Origin: CAYUUR01 sp052034685
GTDB taxonomy: Bacteria > Patescibacteriota > Saccharimonadia > Saccharimonadales > CAYUUR01
Direction: 5' to 3'
NCBI GenBank assembly: GCA_052034685.1
Contig: JBPOIH010000002.1
Coordinates: 52,777 to 116,776, forward strand
DNA: 64,000 nucleotides
The position numbers and the translations under genes were made by a program. The notes beneath the pieces are model-generated. The model was not told the origin of the DNA, searched no databases, and worked only from the letters and a program-made list of their open reading frames with translations. Positions 7,339 through 15,754 of the stretch are shown piece after piece (the stretch's first letter is position 1; every line of letters starts with the position of its first letter).

Positions 7339-7647
7339 TTACTTCGCTAGGTGCTTCTGCTTACGTAATACCACGATCAGTACAGCGCTGAAAGCCAGGA
7401 CAGACGCAGCAGCCACAAAGTACTGTGTGGGTTGCCCAGTATCTGCGAGATCACTATCGCCTGAGGCGCTTGTTTCATTCAGACTGTGATAAGCCGAAAA
7501 TTCTGATGTCGAGCCGTGACTGTAAGTACTAGGATCAGGATTTATTTCTGCTGCAAAAGACGACTCAGGTACAAATAGAGAAATGGACACGAGCATGAGT
7601 ACTGCAACTATTATTTTATTCACAGTCCGATACATACGGTGGCCCAT
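7339..7647 (-). CDS. Small secreted protein with LADTG sorting signal
   Basis: 102 residues: an N-terminal hydrophobic signal (ending near SSFAA), a short stretch with HGSTSEFSAYHSL, then LADTG, a membrane helix and a KQKHLAK tail, the layout of a sortase substrate. It matches the last ~55 residues of the protein at 9595-12147 (shared GSTSEFS and LADTG). It overlaps the 3' end of the beta-helix gene at 7616 by 32 nt in another frame. It looks like the detached sorting domain of that protein, now with its own signal peptide. Start could be ATG 7647 or ATG 7635. Confidence 0.7.
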   Translation of the reverse strand: MGHRMYRTVNKIIVAVLMLVSISLFVPESSFAAEINPDPSTYSHGSTSEFSAYHSLNETSASGDSDLADTGQPTQYFVAAASVLAFSAVLIVVLRKQKHLAK

Positions 7648-9535
7648 TTCCCCTTCGTAGATTATCCGTGCAGTTATTGTTTCTCCACAGCACAGTGGCG
7701 GTTGCGGAAACAGTCAAGTTATCATCAATATTAGTTACTCCCGAGAAAACGTGCTCGGCATTATCCTCACTACCATCAACTATAAAGCTACCCATGTGCT
7801 GCTTACCTTCACCATAACCTAGATTGCCAAGCTGATCGTTTAGATAGAAATCCAAACGATACCCCACCAAGTCTTCAGCACGTAGTGATGAACCATCTTC
7901 ACTATCTTCAATTAAGCCTGCGGTGAAGTCGTAGTTAATAGTAAGTTCTGTGCCATTGCTACGTGAACTATTGATAACTGGATAATTAATGTAATTATTG
8001 GCCTGATCGGATGGATAGGTAAGGATAAACGCACGATTATCATTCGGGCCCGTATCAACATCCGCGACATTGTCGTTCGCAGAATCATGAGCTAGATTGA
8101 TACCTAAGTTCTCATTGCCAAATATACTGTTGCCTATTACGGAAACACCAAACACGTCAGCGCCTGGAGACTGGAAGATTTGCACTCCATCGTTACCATT
8201 ACCGGCAATTACGTTACCTTCGGTGCTGTCGCCGCCGATCTCAATGCGATAAATACTTTGGGCCCCACCGCAAGGTGACGCTGTAGTAGTCTCATTTACT
8301 TGGACCCCATTCTGAGTATTTCCATAGCCCTCGGCGATCAATCCTTCAGTATTAGTCCCAATGTAATTGCCCTGAACAACACCCCGCTGGTTGACCGTTG
8401 CGGAGCAGCTATTATCTGTCTCTAGATTGTTGTAAATCCTTACACCATTGTTACCGTTGGCAGATATTACGTTACGTTCGGCCGGCGTATCGCCACCAAT
8501 CCGATAATCTGTAATAGGCGAATTTGCCCGTACCCCATTACCTAGATTACCTAACGGCAGGCCCGAAACAGATAACCCTATGTAGTTTCCAATTATGCTA
8601 ACGTCTCCCTGTTCATATGTGTAGAATCGTATTCCGTCGTTTGTGTTCCCAGATATAACGTTTGTTTCAATAGTTACCTCAGCGAGATTTCCTATCAGTC
8701 CATCGTCTTGCTGGAGCGCATTGGTACCGGATGAATCTGTGCCGATTAAGTTATCCTTGATACTTGTTGTGGGGTGTGAAGAATCACCAATAATACCAAC
8801 CGCACTTGTCGTGATTAGATTATTCTCTATCGAAAGCCCTTCAATAATACTTCCGACGTTAATGCCTATTGTGGTGTCTAGACTGGCGGTACCCTGAGTA
8901 TTTGTACCAATATAGTTACAATTTATTGATATGTCTGTGTCGGCCCCACTACCAAAACTATCTGTACCAACGTTAATTGCCCTGAACTCACTATTCCATG
9001 ACGTGTCGTGATTGATCACTAGTCCTCGTATAGTTGTATTGCTCGCTTCACCAAGACCTGATGAATCAATTATAAAAGCAGTGCCGTACGAATCGGCTAG
9101 ATCATCTACATATGTAACCTCAATGAGTAAATTGTGTGGGGTATTAGATGTGCTTGGAAGAGCTGGTACTAAGTCACCACAGCTCGCTCCTGGCTGACTC
9201 GTCCCATCAATCAGGACTGTTTCCGTAATGACAGGTAGAGCAGTATCGAGTGAAATCCGATGCACCCCGGCACCGGCTATCGCAAAGTTGATCGTGTCGC
9301 TACCGTCAAGCATGTTTGCCTCTTCTATCGCTGCACGCAACGTGCAGTTACCCGATCCGTCATCGCATATACCATTACCCGCATCGCTATCAGTAGTGTC
9401 AAGTATCGAATCTACCTGCAATGTCGCGGCAGACGCCTGGGGGCTGAAAAGAAAGCTTGAGAACACGACGCCAACCATAAGGATAAAAAATCCAACAAAA
9501 TATGTGTTCCGCCTACTCAATGTTTTGCCCTTCAT
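7616..9535 (-). CDS. Large secreted beta-helix protein with CSLREC-like domain (no sorting signal)
   Basis: 639 residues. After a signal peptide (about 1-36) comes the CSLREC-type motif with paired cysteines and CTLRAAIEEAN near 63-73. The rest is a right-handed beta-helix with recurring GNYIGTNTEG- and NVISGN-like turns. Such proteins are surface or secreted and their ligands are usually unknown. It is a paralog of 9595-12147 but stops at SDCE before the LxDTG tail, which is carried by the overlapping gene at 7339-7647. Start ATG 9535, with TATACT 13 nt upstream. Confidence 0.82.
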   Translation of the reverse strand: MKGKTLSRRNTYFVGFFILMVGVVFSSFLFSPQASAATLQVDSILDTTDSDAGNGICDDGSGNCTLRAAIEEANMLDGSDTINFAIAGAGVHRISLDTALPVITETVLIDGTSQPGASCGDLVPALPSTSNTPHNLLIEVTYVDDLADSYGTAFIIDSSGLGEASNTTIRGLVINHDTSWNSEFRAINVGTDSFGSGADTDISINCNYIGTNTQGTASLDTTIGINVGSIIEGLSIENNLITTSAVGIIGDSSHPTTSIKDNLIGTDSSGTNALQQDDGLIGNLAEVTIETNVISGNTNDGIRFYTYEQGDVSIIGNYIGLSVSGLPLGNLGNGVRANSPITDYRIGGDTPAERNVISANGNNGVRIYNNLETDNSCSATVNQRGVVQGNYIGTNTEGLIAEGYGNTQNGVQVNETTTASPCGGAQSIYRIEIGGDSTEGNVIAGNGNDGVQIFQSPGADVFGVSVIGNSIFGNENLGINLAHDSANDNVADVDTGPNDNRAFILTYPSDQANNYINYPVINSSRSNGTELTINYDFTAGLIEDSEDGSSLRAEDLVGYRLDFYLNDQLGNLGYGEGKQHMGSFIVDGSEDNAEHVFSGVTNIDDNLTVSATATVLWRNNNCTDNLRRGNGPPYVSDCE

Positions 9536-9594
9536 AATACTTATGCTAAGTATACCAAACGTAGTTAAAATACAGAAAGTTAACGCGCTGGTAG

Positions 9595-12147
9595 TTATCT
9601 GGTAGCGATTGATGTCCTGCTTCTGACGGAAAACACCAATCCACCTACACTCAGTAATATGGCTACGGCAACTAGCGCGCTCGTTCTTGACGCTCCAGTA
9701 TCGGCCAGGGTATTTGCTGGATCCTCACTGAGGTTGGTAAATGAAGAGAACTCTGAGGTAGAACCATAAATGTAACTCCCTTCAGCGGGCGTATACTCAG
9801 CAGCACTGACTGTGGGCATAAAGAAATCTTTAATCCGACTAACGACGCTGTGTTCAGGTGCCGCACTAGGAAGTATATACATGCCAAAACCTGGATCTCC
9901 TTCTTCTGGGATAAATGAATCGGTGGTAAGCAGTGTTGCGGTTGCAGAGATATTCACGTCATCGCCCAGCGCTACATCGGTTACAAAGGTGTGTTCGGCA
10001 GCCGATTCATCTCCATTCACATAGAAGTAACCCAAGTGTGTTTTACCCTGCCCATAGCCAGACGGGTCTTCACTGTCGTTTAGGTAAAAATCAAGCCGAT
10101 AGCCAACAACGTCGATCGTCCCATCATCTTCCTTGGCATCAAAATCGTATACAACTTTCACATAGTCTTCACCATACACAGCGCTGGTTACTTCTGGGTA
10201 AGCCACGAAGTGATTAGCTTGCTCAGCGGGGTAAGTTGCTGGATCAGCAGTATTCTTGGTTGCTGGGCCAGTTTCTACATCGGCCACTCCGTCGTTATCG
10301 GTGTCGGTCGCCAAATTTATACCCAAACCGCCATTACTATGAATACTGTTCGGCAATATGGCGATATTGAATACGTCAGAGCCACCACACAGATATGTAT
10401 CACCGTCGTACTCATCAAACTCATCATCGCACGTCTCATCAGGCTGGCTATATATCTGCACACCGTCCCCTTCGTTACCAGCAATTACGTTTTGCTCACC
10501 GGGATTATCGCCGCCGATTGCGTGATTAAAAACAGATACACCGCCGCCGCAATCTTGCGTGAAAATCTCGTTAGCTTGAACTCCTGCACCACCATTTCCA
10601 TAGCCGTCAGCAACTTCTCCACCCACGTTTAACCCAATGTAATTCCCAGTTACGCGCGAGTTTCTGGTGACCGAACAGCCATCATTATAGATATGCACTC
10701 CGGCGTTTGTATTTGCGGAGATTACATTCCTGTCTTCAAGGCTATCCCCACCAATAACCGAAAAGATATCTGTGCCTACAGAATCTGTGTCTGTAAACAC
10801 CTCAACCCCATCCGTACCGTTACCTGCCGGTTGACCGCTAGCGTCTAAGCCAATGTAATTCCCAGTAATCGTAGCGCCCTGTTGACGCACTCTGACGCCA
10901 GTATAATCATTACTATAGATAGTATTGTTGTGAATAACGGAATTGGCTAACGCTGAGACGCCATCCCTGTTGCCGTGTATCAAATTGTCACGAAGCGTGT
11001 AGCTCCCGCCATCCAAACCAGAGATATTTGCACCGAACAAAGAATTATCTCGAAGCGTGTTATCTGATGCTTCTCCTGTACCATCAGATACAGATATGCC
11101 AGTCCCGTCGTTATTTGCAACTAGGTTTGAGGTTATCGTCAATGATGTAGATGAACTAGACTGGATCCCCTCGGAACCATTACCGACACTATCGCCATTC
11201 ATATTGGCACCAATATAATTGTTCGTGATAGACACGCTGTCTGCGCCGTTGACGCCTATCCCTTGATTTTCACAACCTGCGACAACATTATTATTTACCT
11301 GGCTCGTTGCTGCGCCTTCTACATAAATTCCTTGCGAATAATCTTCGCTATCCGTCAGCTCATTCTGTCCGGTTTCGTCTGTGCAAAATAAATTGGACTC
11401 AACTACATAATTACTGCCCTCACTTACAATGAGTCTTTTTGCGAACAGGTTGTCCTCTATTGTGATGTTTGTACCGTCTCCGTTCACTGAATAGAGGTCC
11501 GCTGCGAAATTTTCTGCGAACGTCACGCCGTCTGTATCAGCCCCGAAATAGTTACAGCTAATCACCATATTGGAGACATTGTCTCCAATAACTAGCCCAT
11601 ACACTTGATCGTTACCGTCAAGCCCAGCATTAACAATCCCCAACCCGGTTACAGATGAACCAGACGAGCCAGTTTCAAATCTCAGAATTGCAAGATTCAC
11701 GTCAACATAGGTTAGGTCTGAGCCATCGATCACGATACGAAGGTCATGTGGGGTATTAGATGCTGCTGGCAGCTCATCAGGTACCAAATCACCGCAAGAT
11801 GCCCCTGTCTGGCTCGTACCATCCATACTGATCGGGGTTGTTATTTCTGGCAGAAAATCCAGTAGTGCAATAGTGTGTGGGCCCGCACCAGAAATAGCAA
11901 AAGTAATAGTATCAGATTCTGGTGTTGCGTTGGCTTCTTGAATCGCTGCCCGAAGCGTACAATTGCCCGAACCATCATCGCAAAGACCATTACCGATATT
12001 GTCATCAGTGGCATCGAGTGTTGAATCAACTTCAAACGTCGCCGCCGAAGCTTTCATGGTAAACAAAAAAGTGGGCGTTATAACGCCTATAACGAGAATT
12101 ACTAATGGCAGTAAATACCTGCTTTTTATTTTCACTTTGTTACCCAA
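9595..12147 (-). CDS. Large cell-surface beta-helix protein, CSLREC-like, LADTG-anchored
   Basis: 850 residues: signal peptide (about 1-36), CSLREC-type domain with CTLRAAIQEAN, then a long parallel beta-helix with repeated asparagine-rich turns such as NNYIGAN and NVIAGN. A C-terminal beta domain follows, then GSTSEFSSF, LADTG, a membrane helix and a short basic tail. This is a sortase-type anchor with D in place of the usual P-x. The reading opens with TTG 12147; GTG 12135 is an alternative start that trims four residues. Likely roles are adhesion or glycan binding, by analogy only. Confidence 0.85.
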   Translation of the reverse strand: MGNKVKIKSRYLLPLVILVIGVITPTFLFTMKASAATFEVDSTLDATDDNIGNGLCDDGSGNCTLRAAIQEANATPESDTITFAISGAGPHTIALLDFLPEITTPISMDGTSQTGASCGDLVPDELPAASNTPHDLRIVIDGSDLTYVDVNLAILRFETGSSGSSVTGLGIVNAGLDGNDQVYGLVIGDNVSNMVISCNYFGADTDGVTFAENFAADLYSVNGDGTNITIEDNLFAKRLIVSEGSNYVVESNLFCTDETGQNELTDSEDYSQGIYVEGAATSQVNNNVVAGCENQGIGVNGADSVSITNNYIGANMNGDSVGNGSEGIQSSSSTSLTITSNLVANNDGTGISVSDGTGEASDNTLRDNSLFGANISGLDGGSYTLRDNLIHGNRDGVSALANSVIHNNTIYSNDYTGVRVRQQGATITGNYIGLDASGQPAGNGTDGVEVFTDTDSVGTDIFSVIGGDSLEDRNVISANTNAGVHIYNDGCSVTRNSRVTGNYIGLNVGGEVADGYGNGGAGVQANEIFTQDCGGGVSVFNHAIGGDNPGEQNVIAGNEGDGVQIYSQPDETCDDEFDEYDGDTYLCGGSDVFNIAILPNSIHSNGGLGINLATDTDNDGVADVETGPATKNTADPATYPAEQANHFVAYPEVTSAVYGEDYVKVVYDFDAKEDDGTIDVVGYRLDFYLNDSEDPSGYGQGKTHLGYFYVNGDESAAEHTFVTDVALGDDVNISATATLLTTDSFIPEEGDPGFGMYILPSAAPEHSVVSRIKDFFMPTVSAAEYTPAEGSYIYGSTSEFSSFTNLSEDPANTLADTGASRTSALVAVAILLSVGGLVFSVRSRTSIATR

Positions 12148-12197
12148 TTAATGTACTGGGTAGATTTTACCACAAGCGTGTTGCCCAAGTCTACCTG

Positions 12198-13649
12198 TTA
12201 GTCGTTATGAAGTAGCATCAGACGAGCTGCGCCAAGCGACACGATGTCTATCTTGTCTTCTAGCGCTGCGTCTTCGAGTGCAACGACTTTAGACCGCCGA
12301 TTTCCAAAACCAGCAGAATCTTCTGGTACGAGCTGGTACTCAAGCAGGTCTAACATTTCTTTAGGAGTACGAAAAAGCAGAAACGTACTACCTTTTGCAA
12401 AACGACTCAGCAACTCGTACGGACTATCAACTGATGACCGCGGGAACATTACGTCTCGCCCAATATGTGTCGACTGGGTGAGCGTTTGCACCGTGCCACT
12501 GCGTAAGTCGGCAATCAAGCGCGTCGTGCTGGCAGTCCGCTCGCCGCGTGATCCACAGCCAGGCGAGTGCACATCGTCTCGCTCTACAATCAGCCTGCTA
12601 GATCTCTGGCTACCGGTATCTATCTCGAGACGCCAGGCACGTCCGCCGATATCTTGCAAAGGCTTGGCGGTAAATCGAACACCGTACTCAGCCAGACCTT
12701 CGTTATATGGCAGTTCTCCAACTAAGTCTGCCAGTCTGTTGAGTACATCAACACTAGATGGACGAGTCCGCTCTGCAGCCAACCTGCCAACATGCCTGAA
12801 AGCATTCAACCGCCTCGTGTAATGATCAAGGTACGACTCCTTACTGGCCGGGATCATGAGTGGACCGGCGGGTACTTCGCCTGCGGTCAATACTATACGA
12901 CCTGTAAGTAGCCAGTTATCTGCATCAAGGATAGCTTCTGGTGACACCGTATCTGCACTACGACGAACAAGTGCAGCAGCGTTTATAGTAATCTCGTCAA
13001 CTTCTTGGACATCCTCTTCTACTACGTGCAACTCTTCAGGATGATAGCTTGGCCCAACCAACCGTGCAGTCACTGGGTTGATTGGCAAGACCACGTTACG
13101 GTCAACAATCGTTATACCTTCACCCGTTAGTTGGCCGGCTTGTACTGTTTGGAGCTGGTCGTAAACCGTTATCACTTCCCCACCGTGCTCACGAACAAAC
13201 TCATCCACTGCCCGCAAACTATCGCGCGCCTGGCGGGCTTCATTAATCACTTCAGCTTGATCAACATCGCTCTGTTGTCTGAGTGAATGCCTTAGGCCGT
13301 ACAAAGTGAACTCGTCAGCCCCTTGCGTCTCAGCATAGGCGATAACTTGTGCCTTGGCCGCTTCGCGCTCTGATTCTGCCATCGCTCGTAGCTCAAAATG
13401 TCTGTCAATTACTTCATCATCATCACGATGCTCAGCAATGTAGTCGTCTAAAGAAAGCCCGTGAAGGTAAGAAACCGTCTCGCCTGCTTGATCAACTCCA
13501 TCCATATCTCCATAGCGCTCCTCGAGACTATGATATAGGCTGGTATCATTACTATCGTAGCGAGCAACCTCTTGCTGCCAATCAGTTAAGAGCGTCATAA
13601 GCTCTACACTATCAAGTATTTCTTGCCTCTGTAACGCTTCGCCGCTCAT
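12198..13649 (-). CDS. Hypothetical soluble protein, 483 aa
   Basis: No family recognised. The protein is acidic and soluble, has no signal or membrane helix, and begins with a helical region of about 150 residues rich in Glu and Arg, followed by mixed alpha/beta sequence. The start ATG 13649 has a GAGGGA site upstream and TTATAA before it. It stands alone between the surface protein genes and an HD hydrolase. Composition is like its neighbours. Confidence 0.65.
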   Translation of the reverse strand: MSGEALQRQEILDSVELMTLLTDWQQEVARYDSNDTSLYHSLEERYGDMDGVDQAGETVSYLHGLSLDDYIAEHRDDDEVIDRHFELRAMAESEREAAKAQVIAYAETQGADEFTLYGLRHSLRQQSDVDQAEVINEARQARDSLRAVDEFVREHGGEVITVYDQLQTVQAGQLTGEGITIVDRNVVLPINPVTARLVGPSYHPEELHVVEEDVQEVDEITINAAALVRRSADTVSPEAILDADNWLLTGRIVLTAGEVPAGPLMIPASKESYLDHYTRRLNAFRHVGRLAAERTRPSSVDVLNRLADLVGELPYNEGLAEYGVRFTAKPLQDIGGRAWRLEIDTGSQRSSRLIVERDDVHSPGCGSRGERTASTTRLIADLRSGTVQTLTQSTHIGRDVMFPRSSVDSPYELLSRFAKGSTFLLFRTPKEMLDLLEYQLVPEDSAGFGNRRSKVVALEDAALEDKIDIVSLGAARLMLLHND

Positions 13650-13714
13650 AGTGTTCCCTCGTTTATAACCTTAATTTTGCGCCACACGCAACAAAATGGC
13701 AAGTAGTGGGGATG

Positions 13715-14347
13715 TTACAGTTTGGTCTCGTAGATCAAGAGCGTTCGTGCTAAGTTTGCTTTAGCTTTGTGTTCTAGCTCATCACGAATCTCTGGTACAG
13801 CAAATATGACTTTCGCTTCATCCGACCATTCCGCCAAAAATAGACCTCGCTTTTTACGGAACAGATCGGGATCAACGTATGAATATTCCTGGCCGATTGC
13901 CGCGTCGTAAGCATCAAAGACTTCTGACTCAGCTGCCAGAATTGACATGTCTGCATCCAAGAAATAACCTAGGTCACCGTCTGACCCATTCCACTGATGT
14001 GATATCGTTGCCAATATATAGGCTGACGCCTTACGCATCCGTTCCGCCGGCTGTTTGTCAGCAAATGCCTCAAGTGTCAGCGCAGCACTCTGCTCTTCGT
14101 TTTGACCGCCACCAAGCTTAGGGTCATATATGACATCATGTCCTAACGTTGCCAGTAGCACTGTCGGCATATCTGCAATAATCGCTTCTCGCTCCAGTAG
14201 GAATTGCGTCATCTGTTCAATATGCGTGAGCGTGTGGTAATGCCGCCAAGGCTCCTGTTCATAGCGACCCAGAAAATCAGCCACACTCGGGTCGTCACCA
14301 GGAAGCATGAGTTGCTCTGTATAGATTATTTGTAGTTCTTCTCTCAT
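13715..14347 (-). CDS. HD-superfamily metal-dependent phosphohydrolase
   Basis: 210 residues of the small predicted HD hydrolase family. Metal-binding signature: YHTLTHIEQM (about 36-45), LGHDVIYDP (68-76) with the HD pair, NEEQSA (82-87), and DADMSIL (128-134). The family has no settled substrate and is often misnamed after a receptor subunit. It is transcribed divergently from another HD gene at 14469, so nucleotide turnover is a reasonable guess. Confidence 0.8.
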   Translation of the reverse strand: MREELQIIYTEQLMLPGDDPSVADFLGRYEQEPWRHYHTLTHIEQMTQFLLEREAIIADMPTVLLATLGHDVIYDPKLGGGQNEEQSAALTLEAFADKQPAERMRKASAYILATISHQWNGSDGDLGYFLDADMSILAAESEVFDAYDAAIGQEYSYVDPDLFRKKRGLFLAEWSDEAKVIFAVPEIRDELEHKAKANLARTLLIYETKL

Positions 14348-14468
14348 GTAGTTTTTCTATGTACTCCAATATGTTCACCTGTAGTATGCAATAACGGCCG
14401 CCAAACCACAACTATCTTATAATGCGTTTCCGCTTGTGCTGACACCACATGTATGGCTATAATGAAAC

Positions 14469-15188
14469 ATGGAAACACTACACTCTCCTGAATCACAAAT
14501 AGCCGTCATGCCCTTGCATGCCATAACTGAGATGCTTGGTACCGAAGGCTTGGTGCAACGTTTCAGCTATGAAGTCTCACGCTTTAGTGTTGAAGACCAA
14601 CACAAAGCTAACCAAGCATTCCTTGTAGCCTGCGAACTACACAAAGACCAACACCGTACACGTGAACCCTACATCAATCACATCGTGCGGGTGGCGACGC
14701 GGATTATGTCTCACTACGAAGTTGATGATATCGATGTCATATGTGCGGCACTCTTGCACGATAGCGTCGAAGACCACGCTAAAACCTTGGCAGGCGACAG
14801 CGTTGCTGACCCAAAAGCCGCCGCCTTAGCTACCCTCAGCACATGGTTTAACCCACGTGTGGCACGACTCATTGCAGGCGTCACCAACCCTGAATTCAAC
14901 CCGGCGACCAAGAATGAAGACTACCTTGCGCATGTTAGCGATCTCTTCCTCAATGGCGACCCATGGCTGGGTGTTATCAAGTTGTCTGACTTTACGGACA
15001 ACGCTACGGGACTTATCTATACGGTTGGGCCCAAGGTACCTAAACTGGCGCGTAAATATACACCAGCCGTGCCAGTCATGCGTCTTGCGCTTCGCAGTCC
15101 TGATTTCCCACTAGCACCGCACGTTATTGCGCACATCAATGAGCAATTAGACCTGACCGAGGAGCGGCTCAGCCTCCTCGCCGCCTAG
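14469..15188 (+). CDS. RelA/SpoT-type HD hydrolase (possible small alarmone hydrolase)
   Basis: 239 residues. The sequence shows the (p)ppGpp hydrolase pattern: HKDQHRTREPYINHIVRVA (about 58-76) and AALLHDSVED (about 96-105), with no synthetase domain. It fits stand-alone Mesh1-like HD proteins, which remove the 3' pyrophosphate of ppGpp or act on NADPH. No synthetase gene is in the window. A TATAAT box ends 5 nt before the ATG, so the transcript is likely leaderless. Confidence 0.72.
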   Translation: METLHSPESQIAVMPLHAITEMLGTEGLVQRFSYEVSRFSVEDQHKANQAFLVACELHKDQHRTREPYINHIVRVATRIMSHYEVDDIDVICAALLHDSVEDHAKTLAGDSVADPKAAALATLSTWFNPRVARLIAGVTNPEFNPATKNEDYLAHVSDLFLNGDPWLGVIKLSDFTDNATGLIYTVGPKVPKLARKYTPAVPVMRLALRSPDFPLAPHVIAHINEQLDLTEERLSLLAA

Positions 15189-15203
15189 TGATCTAGTAAA
15201 GTT

Positions 15204-15367
15204 GGGTGAAAGGGCAATGCACATGAATCTGTGCGCCGAGCATCTCGGGCAACAGACTCATGACCGAACCTGCGACTTTCGTCAGCTAAAGCTGCCGAGT
15301 CGAAGGCTCGAGACTTAACTCTTGACCAATCAAAAAGCCCACATTGCTGTGGACTCTTTGATTGGTC
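15204..15367 (-). repeat. tRNA-Pro trailer module
   Basis: Minus-strand order: CCA-starting hairpin 15367-15324 (GACCAATCAAA/TTTGATTGGTC, inner CCACA/TGTGG and a T-run); inverted T-arm copy (15310-15299); direct T-arm left copy (15276-15265), which pairs with the inverted copy at 11 of 12 positions; a 51-nt insert starting GTCAT and ending GCATTGC that folds into a long hairpin around CCGAG-ATG-CTCGG; then a copy of the tRNA 3' strand CCTTTCACCC (15213-15204). Confidence 0.65.
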
Positions 15368-15439
15368 GGGGTGAAAGGACTCGAACCTTCGACCTTGCGG
15401 TCCCAAACCGCACGCGCTAGCCAACTGCGCCACACCCCG
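15363..15439 (-). tRNA. tRNA-Pro (TGG)
   Basis: Minus-strand cloverleaf: acceptor CGGGGTG/CACCCCG, discriminator A, encoded CCA, anticodon stem-loop TGCGG-TTTGGGA-CCGCA, T-arm GAAGG-TTCGAGT-CCTTT. Confidence 0.95.
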
Positions 15440-15595
15440 ATGATGAACTTTTCACTTGTTGGGAATTGCACTAACAGAGGGAGATTATACCCGAAAACCA
15501 TGCATCACGCCAGATGTTTCTATTTGTTGTCGTCTGTGACGTGTTGTACATGCTACTCTGGCGTAACACCGAGGGGTATGGGATAATACTGGCAG

Positions 15596-15754
15596 ATGAG
15601 GTACGCGTCGATATTTTTCACTATCTTGTTGATCTGGGTGGCAATTATTTTCATGGCGCTTACCAGAGAAGACCCAGACGAGATCTTTCAACTTTTCCTA
15701 GCAGTTAACTTCTGTACCCTAGTGCTCTTCCTTATTGGCTTTGCCAAGAAATAG
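15596..15754 (+). CDS. Tiny two-helix membrane protein, 52 aa
   Basis: ATG 15596 to TAG 15754. Two hydrophobic helices (about 3-20 and 32-48) joined by a short loop TREDPDEIFQ, ending GFAKK. The stop codon abuts the ATG of the UbiB-like gene (TAG-ATG), which indicates translational coupling. A GATAAT box ends 8 nt before the start. Its mirror image in position is the small two-helix gene at 17319-17507, so the three genes probably act together in the membrane. Confidence 0.7.
   Translation: MRYASIFFTILLIWVAIIFMALTREDPDEIFQLFLAVNFCTLVLFLIGFAKK

Noticed and set aside
15185..15586. Several overlapping open frames around tRNA-Pro
   Set aside because: They read through the tRNA and its trailer module; the encoded peptides are antisense tRNA sequence.
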